Source of the DNA: CAYLKS01 sp964384205 [NCBI: uncultured bacterium]
GTDB lineage: Bacteria > JAGOEH01
Direction of reading: 5' to 3'
DNA: 6,551 nt
Assembly (NCBI GenBank): GCA_964384205.1
Contig: CAYLKS010000105.1
Location: forward strand, 1 to 6,551
Shown here one piece after another: positions 1-5,503 of this stretch. Position 1 is the first letter of the stretch, and each line of letters starts with the position of its first letter. The translations under genes were made by a program, and so were the position numbers. Below the pieces are notes generated by a model. That model was not told where the DNA came from. It saw nothing but the letters and a program-made list of their open reading frames with translations, and did no database searches.

Positions 1-506
1 TGATATTATAAGGGCTATGTTTATAGCAGGAGTATCAGCAAGAAAGACAGGCAAGATTTTATAAGAATTACTACAAACTTCAGTCTCTGCTTCCTTTATC
101 AGCGCAGCAGTTGATATCGCGGATGTTATAATAGAGAAATTCAAAAGGAGAAAATTAGATTATTATCCTGTAGTTTACATAGACGCCACATATATACCAT
201 ATATACCACATATACCACTAAAAAGGGACAGTCTCTTGATAAAGAGGCAGTTTATGTTATTTTAGGTCTTAAGGTAGATGGAAGATAAGAGCTACTTGGA
301 TATTATCTGGTTGGAGGAGAAAAGAAAGCAACTGGATGGAAAAATTGTATAAGGAGCTTAAGGACTATATCAGGATAAGAGGATATTTTCAGTCTGAACA
401 AAGTGCAGACAAATTTCTTTATCTATTTTTTAATGAAAAGAATGAGAAATATTTATCAAGAAGGCTCGGGTATTCTGATATATTGATGGAGGTATTTAGA
501 CAATGA
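1..506 (+). pseudogene. IS256 (mutator) family transposase, decayed and 5'-truncated by the window edge
   Basis: This is the remnant of a DDE transposase that once moved an insertion sequence. Three reading frames must be joined to read it. The first frame (from base 2) gives IIRAMFIAGVSARKTGKIL, an in-frame TAA at 62-64, then SASFISAAVDIAD and YYPVVYIDATYIP; this is the IS256-family stretch with the first catalytic Asp (codon 182-184). After a frameshift near 218-231 the next frame reads DKEAVYVILGLKVDGR, a TAA at 286-288, then ELLGYYLVGGEKKATGW. The third frame gives IRIRGYFQSEQSADKFLYLF and ends at TGA 504-506, matching the family's conserved C-terminus. The central part with the second Asp and the Glu is missing, so an internal deletion lies around 340-375. 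It cannot encode an active enzyme. The family call rests on recalled motif similarity; the beginning of the gene is outside the window. Confidence 0.82.
191..217 (+). repeat. three tandem 9-bp units inside the dead transposase
   Basis: The units are TATATACCA (191-199), TATATACCA (200-208) and CATATACCA (209-217). They encode YIP-YIP-HIP directly after the catalytic Asp of the transposase, where intact relatives would have a single short stretch. The reading frame is lost immediately after the repeat. This looks like replication slippage in a gene no longer under selection. It is too short to be a CRISPR or a functional repeat array. Confidence 0.8.
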
Positions 507-514
507 AAAAAAAT

Positions 515-542
515 GGGAATGACACAATTTACTTGACATTTC
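515..542 (+). repeat. candidate right terminal inverted repeat of the IS256-family element
   Basis: The stretch begins GGAATGACACAATTTACT and closes TTGACATTTCC, 36 bases beyond the transposase stop. On the other strand it reads inward as GGAAATGTCAAGTAAATT and then GTGTCATTCC, which resembles the TGTCA-rich ends of many IS256-family elements. The matching left end lies outside the window and no target-site duplication can be tested. The call rests on position and sequence flavour only. Confidence 0.3.
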
Positions 543-698
543 CTTAAAAATTTATTTGACAGGTTTTTTTATTACGAAAATATTAATGTTGTTATTTTTT
601 AGTTTTAATTTTTTAATGTGTATATTTTATAATATAGGAACACATTTCTCTTATAATTCTCTATCTAAGAAGTGAAATAGTTATCTCCAATTTTTTTA

Positions 699-718
699 AT
701 ATTTGGATATACAAATAT
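699..718. repeat. small A+T-rich inverted repeat downstream of polA
   Basis: ATATTTG (699-705) pairs perfectly with CAAATAT (712-718) across a GATATA loop. It lies about 50 bases past the polA stop. A weak hairpin of this kind could slow polymerase or protect the 3' end. In the polA reading direction it is followed by a run of A rather than T, so it is not a standard intrinsic terminator. It may simply arise by chance in A+T-rich DNA. Confidence 0.35.
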
Positions 719-768
719 AAAGGTGTAATATTGGAAGGCTTTTTTGCTTCTTTTGTTTTTTTATATAT

Positions 769-3438
769 TTAATGTGCTGATAACCAATTATCTCCGGTGC
801 TTATATCTACGATTAAAGGTACCCTTAAAGTAACAGTTTTTTCCATTATTTGTTTTATTTTATCTTTGAATTCTGGAAAATATTTTTTTTCACATTCGAA
901 TAGCAATTCATCATGAATTTGCAGCACCATTTTAATGGGGATTTTCTCTTTTTCAATCCAGTTATTAATGTCTATCATTGCTTTTTTAATTATATCCGCT
1001 GCAGACCCCTGTACTGGTGTATTGATAGCCATTCTTTTAGCATTTTCAAGAATATTTTTATTGCTACTTTTTATTTGAGGAATATATCGTTTTCTATTGA
1101 ACATTGTTGTAACGTAGCCATTTTCCTGGGCAAATTTTACAGTATTATCTATAAAATCTTTAACTTTTGGAAATCTTATAAAATACATATTAATAAATAG
1201 TTCTGCTTCTTTTCTTGATATTTTTAGTTCCTTTGCAAGAGAGAAAGCACTCATTCCATAGATTATGCCGAAGTTTATTGTTTTGGCATGACGTCTCATT
1301 TCAGCTGACACATCTTTTTCATCAATATTGTAGATTAGGGCAGCTGTCTTTCTATGAAAATCAGTAGCATTTTTAAATGATTCTATAAGATTTTCATCAC
1401 CACTTAAATGAGCAAGTACTCTTAGTTCTATTTGACTATAATCAGCTGAAATTAGAATATTCTTTTTAGTTCTTGCCTGGAAAATTTCCCTGATTTTTTT
1501 GCCTCTTTCAGTTCTTATTGGTATATTTTGTAGATTTGGATTTGAACAGGATAATCTACCTGTTGCTGCTATTGTTTGATTAAAAGAAGGATGAATAAGC
1601 CCGGTTTTTTTACTAATGAAATCTTTTAGAGGAGATAAATACGTTGAAACTAATTTTGATAATTGTCTATATTCCAATATTAATTTCGGAAGTATGTGTT
1701 TATCGGCTAATTGTTTTAAAACCTTAACGTCAGTTGAGAATCCGGTTTTAGTTTTGCGTATGGTAGGAAGCTTCATTTGATTGAATAATATTTCTCCTAA
1801 TTGTTTAGTACTATTGATATTAAATTGATAACCTACAATGTTATATATTTGTTTTTCTATTTCTGTAATTTCTTTATTAAATTTATTTAAAATTGAGTTA
1901 AGAAGTTCTAAATTTACGTAAATTCCATTCATTTCCATATTCGCAAGAACTTTTATAAGGGGCAATTCGATATTTTTAAATAGGCTATATAAATTATTTT
2001 GTTTAATTAGTGGAAGGAGCTTTTCTTTTATTGCGAAAGTACAAACTACATCTTCTACAGAATAAAAAGCGGCACTTTTTATATCGAGTTCATCAAAATA
2101 TTGTTTGTTTGTTTCTTTCATTAAATTGCTATAAGATTGCATTGTATAATTTAGAAATTTTTTTGCTAATCTATCCAGGCTGTGGTGATGTTGGTCTGGA
2201 TCTAAAAGATATGACGCAATCATTGTATCAAAATATATATTGTTTAAATGGACTCCTGCATTTTTTAGAACTATGTAATCATATTTTATATTTTGTCCGA
2301 TAAATTTTTTATTTGATAGTTTATCATTTAAAATAGATAAAACATCAGGAGATAAGTTCGTTCCGTTTTTATGACCAAATGGAAGATAATATCCTTTATT
2401 AGCTTCAAACGCAATAGATATTCCTATAAGTTGTGCATCAATTGGAGAGAGAGAATTTGTTTCAACATCTATTGCAACAAGTTCTGTTTTATCTAACAAT
2501 GATATGAATTCATCGAATGTTTTTTTGTTATCTATAATCTGGAATTCGAATGAGAATTTTGTATTTTGTGTCTCAAGCCCAAAATATTTTATAAATGAAT
2601 TAAATTCTAATTTTTCAAGAACAGGAATTGCTTTTTGCGGCTCAGGTTGTTTTATCTTAAGTTCATCGAAATTAATATTGATATTGATATTTTTATCTAA
2701 TGTAATAAGTTTTTTAGCAAGTATGGCTTTGTCAATTCCTTTTTTAAATTTTTCTTTTAAAGATTGAGGAGTGATTTTTTCTAAATTTTGAATGATTTGT
2801 TCAAGCGATGTGTATTGTTTAAATAATTTTGTAGCAGTTTTAGGCCCGATACCATTTATTCCCGGTATATTATCAGATTTGTCCCCTATAATTGCGAAGT
2901 AATCAATAATATGTTCCGGATATACCCCGAATTTTTTATAAACTTCATTTCTATCATAGATTTTTTCTATGTCGGAGCCTTTTGCAGGCCTTATAATTTT
3001 TATATTATCATTCACAAGCTGCATCATATCTTTGTCACTGGTTAAGATTAGTACATTAAATCCATGTTTTTCAGCACGTTCAGCAACAGTTGCAATAATA
3101 TCATCAGCTTCTACTCCATCAATTTCAAAATATTTAATATCCAGAGCAGATAATAATTCTTTTAGAGTCGGAATTTGTTCTGCCATTTCATCCGGCATTT
3201 TTTCTCTTGTTGATTTATATTCTGGGTATATTGATAATCTTTTTTCAGCTTTTCCAAGATCAAAAATAACAGCAATATAGTCTGGTTTATAATTTTCTAA
3301 TATTTTTTTTAAAACATTTAGAAAAATAAAAGGGACTGTTGTAAAAATACCGGTTGAAGTTCTTAAAGGATTTTTAAATGCATAAAATGAACGGTATGCT
3401 AAGGCTGTTCCGTCTATTATAAGTATAGTTTTATTCAT
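769..3438 (-). CDS. polA: DNA polymerase I, with 5' nuclease and proofreading domains
   Basis: PolA removes RNA primers and fills gaps during lagging-strand maturation and excision repair in the cytoplasm. The 889-residue length is typical of a full three-domain enzyme. The 5' nuclease domain (about 1-290) keeps D9, the FD at 59-60, GVEADD (108-113), TSDKD (133-137) and GDKSDN with its helix-hairpin (185-200). The 3'-5' exonuclease domain (about 300-480) keeps DVE (D324, E326), D387 in GQNIKYD, and YSVED (Y459, D463), so proofreading should be active, unlike in Taq. The polymerase domain has TGRLSCSNPNLQNIP (626-640), motif A D666 in SADYSQIELR, the O-helix RRHAKTINFG..YG (715-728) and motif C QIHDEL (840-845). 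The ATG at 3436-3438 gives the expected N-terminus (TILIIDGTALAYR). It lies one base after the upstream stop with no clear Shine-Dalgarno sequence, which suggests translational coupling. Oddity: the usual [S/T]FR motif of the 5' nuclease domain reads AEKR here (64-67). Confidence 0.98.
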   Translation of the reverse strand: MNKTILIIDGTALAYRSFYAFKNPLRTSTGIFTTVPFIFLNVLKKILENYKPDYIAVIFDLGKAEKRLSIYPEYKSTREKMPDEMAEQIPTLKELLSALDIKYFEIDGVEADDIIATVAERAEKHGFNVLILTSDKDMMQLVNDNIKIIRPAKGSDIEKIYDRNEVYKKFGVYPEHIIDYFAIIGDKSDNIPGINGIGPKTATKLFKQYTSLEQIIQNLEKITPQSLKEKFKKGIDKAILAKKLITLDKNINININFDELKIKQPEPQKAIPVLEKLEFNSFIKYFGLETQNTKFSFEFQIIDNKKTFDEFISLLDKTELVAIDVETNSLSPIDAQLIGISIAFEANKGYYLPFGHKNGTNLSPDVLSILNDKLSNKKFIGQNIKYDYIVLKNAGVHLNNIYFDTMIASYLLDPDQHHHSLDRLAKKFLNYTMQSYSNLMKETNKQYFDELDIKSAAFYSVEDVVCTFAIKEKLLPLIKQNNLYSLFKNIELPLIKVLANMEMNGIYVNLELLNSILNKFNKEITEIEKQIYNIVGYQFNINSTKQLGEILFNQMKLPTIRKTKTGFSTDVKVLKQLADKHILPKLILEYRQLSKLVSTYLSPLKDFISKKTGLIHPSFNQTIAATGRLSCSNPNLQNIPIRTERGKKIREIFQARTKKNILISADYSQIELRVLAHLSGDENLIESFKNATDFHRKTAALIYNIDEKDVSAEMRRHAKTINFGIIYGMSAFSLAKELKISRKEAELFINMYFIRFPKVKDFIDNTVKFAQENGYVTTMFNRKRYIPQIKSSNKNILENAKRMAINTPVQGSAADIIKKAMIDINNWIEKEKIPIKMVLQIHDELLFECEKKYFPEFKDKIKQIMEKTVTLRVPLIVDISTGDNWLSAH

Positions 3439-3439
3439 A

Positions 3440-5320
3440 TTATTTTAGCTTGAATTTATCGATAATATCAAAAGTGACAGGATTTTTCACCTCTACATAA
3501 ATATGTTCTCCATTGACATGAATAAGAACAACAGCATTTTGAGTTGAAAAATTATAGTCGAATTTAGACCATGGCAATTTTTCCTGAGCATAATAAGGAG
3601 CGCCTGCTGCTCCATTGTTTATCTGATATATTGCTCGTTTGAGATTTAGTTTTTTGCCTTTCCAGTTATCTGGATACATTTTCATTTTATTATTGATATA
3701 GAGCCTATTATAATTGTGTTCATCACCAGTAAGAATTGCTACGACTTTTGATGATTTATTGATTAATAGATCTAATAATTGGTCTCTTCTTTCAATAATT
3801 CCAAATTTTACAGGTGTACCAGCAATTACGGGCCTTTTAGAATTATCTCCGTTATACCACATATCGTCTTTGCCATGTCCTCCATTTGGGAAAAAAGGAG
3901 TATGCAAAGTTATAAAAATATGATCAATATTTTTATTTTTTTCTAATTTTTCTAATGTATTTTTTAGCCATTCGAATTGTTTGTCCATTATATAGGCATG
4001 CAAATTCCCGCTGGCAGTAGTAAAGTATTTTAATGATGGAGAATACCAATAATTAGAGTTTAGAACAATTATCGCAGTATTTCCATAAGAATACCAGAAA
4101 ACAGTTTCTTTATATTTTGGAAAATCTAATTTATCTGGATTTGGATCATAATATGCACCGTCTTCTGATATCGGCCCATTTTCAAAATTTACAAATTCTT
4201 CACTAAATATAGATTCAGCAGAATTATTTTCAAATGGGAATTTATCAATTGAAATAGATGACCTTGAATTTGGTATATAGAATCTATAATTGTATGCCTC
4301 GTGGTTGCCCATTGTAATATTTAAGGGAATATAATGCCAGAATGGCTCCACTGCTCTTTTAAAATTTGCATATTGTAATTTCATTTCTTCTTTTTTTGTT
4401 GAATATCCAGATATAAGATCTCCAGTGAATTGAATAAACTCTGCATTTTCATTAACAGCCATAGCAACAATTTTTTTCAATATATAAGCATTGGGACCAA
4501 AAAAATTTCTTTCTCCTCCACCTCTACCGCCTCTGGAATCACTAATATATGCAAAAGTAAATGGTTTTCTACTACCTTGCGGTAATGCTGTTCTGAATGA
4601 ATAAGATTGGGATAAAATTCCATATTTAATAGTATATTCATATTTTGTATAAGGTTTTAGTTTTGATATTTCAATTTCATGATTTAATTCTTCTTTTTTA
4701 TCTGTATATGAATTATTGTTGACTAAAATAGTAGCTTTTATAGGCATATTTGTTCTAAAACTTATTACACAACTTGTATCTGTTAATTTATTGATAAATG
4801 GCCCTTCAATTATTGTAGGTATAATGGAAAAACCTTTTGATTTATCATATTTGAAACTTATTACTCCATCATATAACATGGTTCCATTATCTAAAATTAT
4901 TCTGTAACCTAAAGTCCCGTAACCTTTTTTTTCCCAACTTATCATATCGTATTTCCCGGAAAGTTTTTCTTTTATATTAATAAATGCCTTCCCTTTTACA
5001 ATTGTTTCAACAGAATGAAAGTATACAGGTAGCGGGTATTTGCCATCTTCATAATTTATAAAACCATAATGTAGTGTCCCAGATAATTCCTCGTCCTGGA
5101 AATTAAATTTTATTCCGTCTTTATTTCCTTGAGGTATATTAATAAACTTTTTTAATGAGTAATATTTTTCAGGAGTATATTCGAAAATTTTCATACCATT
5201 ATATTGAAGAAATAGTTTTCCATTTTTGTAACCTAAATTTGTATAAATCGCAGGGATTTCTTGGCCATAGGAGTTTAAGTATAAAAATAATATAATTAAT
5301 ATGGAAAATTTTTTATACAT
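3440..5320 (-). CDS. secreted metallophosphoesterase with purple-acid-phosphatase-like domain layout
   Basis: This is probably an exported phosphoesterase; the substrate cannot be told from sequence. Residues 1-19 look like a Sec signal peptide (KK, then FSILIILFLYL, likely cleavage near SYG|Q) with no lipobox Cys. Residues about 20-165 are an unrecognised, probably beta-rich region. Residues about 168-245 resemble the fibronectin-III/PAP N-terminal fold (LKPYTKYEYTIKYG, then SYSFRTALP). The calcineurin-like catalytic domain runs from about 253 to the end: ISDSRGG (D261, R263), TGDL (D301), MGNHE (N339, H340), LHTP (H473) and GDEHNYNR (D533, H535). Compared with the usual DxH and GHxH motifs, one His is Arg and another is Asp; the residue three after D301 is Ser rather than the PAP iron-binding Tyr. 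The conserved GGGERN after motif I suggests a distinct subfamily rather than decay. The 626-residue length is complete. The ATG at 5318-5320 is chosen for the strong ribosome site and signal peptide. It is first in a probable operon with polA, one base apart. Confidence 0.9.
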   Translation of the reverse strand: MYKKFSILIILFLYLNSYGQEIPAIYTNLGYKNGKLFLQYNGMKIFEYTPEKYYSLKKFINIPQGNKDGIKFNFQDEELSGTLHYGFINYEDGKYPLPVYFHSVETIVKGKAFINIKEKLSGKYDMISWEKKGYGTLGYRIILDNGTMLYDGVISFKYDKSKGFSIIPTIIEGPFINKLTDTSCVISFRTNMPIKATILVNNNSYTDKKEELNHEIEISKLKPYTKYEYTIKYGILSQSYSFRTALPQGSRKPFTFAYISDSRGGRGGGERNFFGPNAYILKKIVAMAVNENAEFIQFTGDLISGYSTKKEEMKLQYANFKRAVEPFWHYIPLNITMGNHEAYNYRFYIPNSRSSISIDKFPFENNSAESIFSEEFVNFENGPISEDGAYYDPNPDKLDFPKYKETVFWYSYGNTAIIVLNSNYWYSPSLKYFTTASGNLHAYIMDKQFEWLKNTLEKLEKNKNIDHIFITLHTPFFPNGGHGKDDMWYNGDNSKRPVIAGTPVKFGIIERRDQLLDLLINKSSKVVAILTGDEHNYNRLYINNKMKMYPDNWKGKKLNLKRAIYQINNGAAGAPYYAQEKLPWSKFDYNFSTQNAVVLIHVNGEHIYVEVKNPVTFDIIDKFKLK

Positions 5321-5330
5321 ACTAAATAAT

Positions 5331-5340
5331 CCTCCTTTTT
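5331..5340 (-). promoter_or_regulatory. strong ribosome binding site of the metallophosphoesterase gene
   Basis: On the minus strand this reads AAAAAGGAGG, ending ten bases before the ATG at 5320. It contains a full AGGAGG core preceded by an A-run, a strong anti-16S match, and it fixes the start of the phosphatase gene. No comparable site precedes polA downstream, so translation of both genes may be driven largely from here. Confidence 0.85.
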
Positions 5341-5362
5341 AGAAAAATGTTTGTTCATAAAA

Positions 5363-5391
5363 ATAATAAGATTGTTTATGGAAAATGTCAA
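5363..5391 (-). promoter_or_regulatory. sigma-70/sigma-A promoter for the metallophosphoesterase-polA operon
   Basis: On the minus strand a perfect TTGACA (5386-5391) is followed by exactly 17 bases and TATTAT (5363-5368), one mismatch from TATAAT. A start of transcription near 5356 would give a leader of about 35 bases up to the ATG and keep the ribosome site intact. The 20 bases upstream of the -35 are A/T-rich, like an UP element. It sits after the terminator of the alcohol dehydrogenase gene, which supports separate transcription of the two units. Confidence 0.78.
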
Positions 5392-5414
5392 GAAAAAGCT
5401 TAAATAATTTTGGG

Positions 5415-5450
5415 GGAGATTTTATTTATTCAGGAGATTTTATTTATTCA
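5415..5450. repeat. perfect tandem duplication of an 18-bp unit upstream of the operon promoter
   Basis: GGAGATTTTATTTATTCA occurs at 5415-5432 and again, with no spacer and no mismatch, at 5433-5450. The flanking bases differ, so there are exactly two copies. The pair lies between the dehydrogenase terminator and the -35 box, about 24-59 bases upstream of that box in the minus direction. It could be a recent slippage duplication or a pair of protein-binding sites. It has no internal dyad symmetry that I can see. Confidence 0.95.
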
Positions 5451-5455
5451 AAAAT

Positions 5456-5492
5456 AAAAAAAGGGAGAAGGTATATGACCTTCTCCCTTTTT
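5456..5492 (-). terminator. intrinsic terminator of the alcohol dehydrogenase gene, probably bidirectional
   Basis: A perfect hairpin pairs GGGAGAAGG (5463-5471) with CCTTCTCCC (5479-5487) around a seven-base loop. A/T pairs on both sides extend the stem to 14 bp (5458-5471 with 5479-5492). Read on the minus strand, the stem is followed by a run of seven T. It starts 11 bases after the dehydrogenase stop. The T-run on the plus strand (5488-5492) means it could also stop transcription coming from the left. Confidence 0.92.
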
Positions 5493-5503
5493 GCTGCCAC
5501 CAA

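Larger units (their letters stand above)
507..768. other. A+T-rich intergenic region between the dead transposase and the polA stop
   Basis: No gene of credible length or codon pattern is seen here on either strand. It lies between the convergent ends of the transposase remnant and polA. It contains the candidate element end, two TTGACA hexamers (533-538 and 556-561) without a convincing partner -10 or a downstream gene, and a TATAAT at 628-633 without a -35. A perfect 7-bp inverted repeat (699-705 with 712-718, six-base loop) is made only of A/T pairs plus one G-C and has no T-tract on the polA side. I therefore see no confident terminator for polA. Confidence 0.6.

Noticed and set aside
191-217. 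Start of a CRISPR or other functional repeat array
   Set aside because: The units are only 9 bp, directly adjacent, without spacers, and lie in a pseudogene.
533-633. A plus-strand promoter built from TTGACA at 533 or 556, or TATAAT at 628
   Set aside because: No pair has proper spacing with a good partner box, and no gene follows on the plus strand; the region is convergent with polA.
729-768. Intrinsic terminator formed by GAAG...CTTC followed by T-runs near 735-762
   Set aside because: Only four base pairs form, and the T-runs are on the plus strand, so it would not serve polA.
2668-2691. Hexamer repeat in polA encoding alternating Asn-Ile (250-257)
   Set aside because: It is only three near-identical hexamers, lies in the variable region before the exonuclease domain and fits a normal beta-strand; likely A+T-driven codon use.
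913-3280. Several plus-strand open frames of about 87-103 codons inside the polA interval
   Set aside because: They are antisense to a fully conserved polA, are rich in Phe/Ile/Ser/Cys as expected of reversed A+T-rich coding DNA, and match no family I recognise.
3714-4907. Two short plus-strand open frames within the metallophosphoesterase gene
   Set aside because: They are antisense to conserved catalytic motifs, with no recognisable product; treated as shadows.
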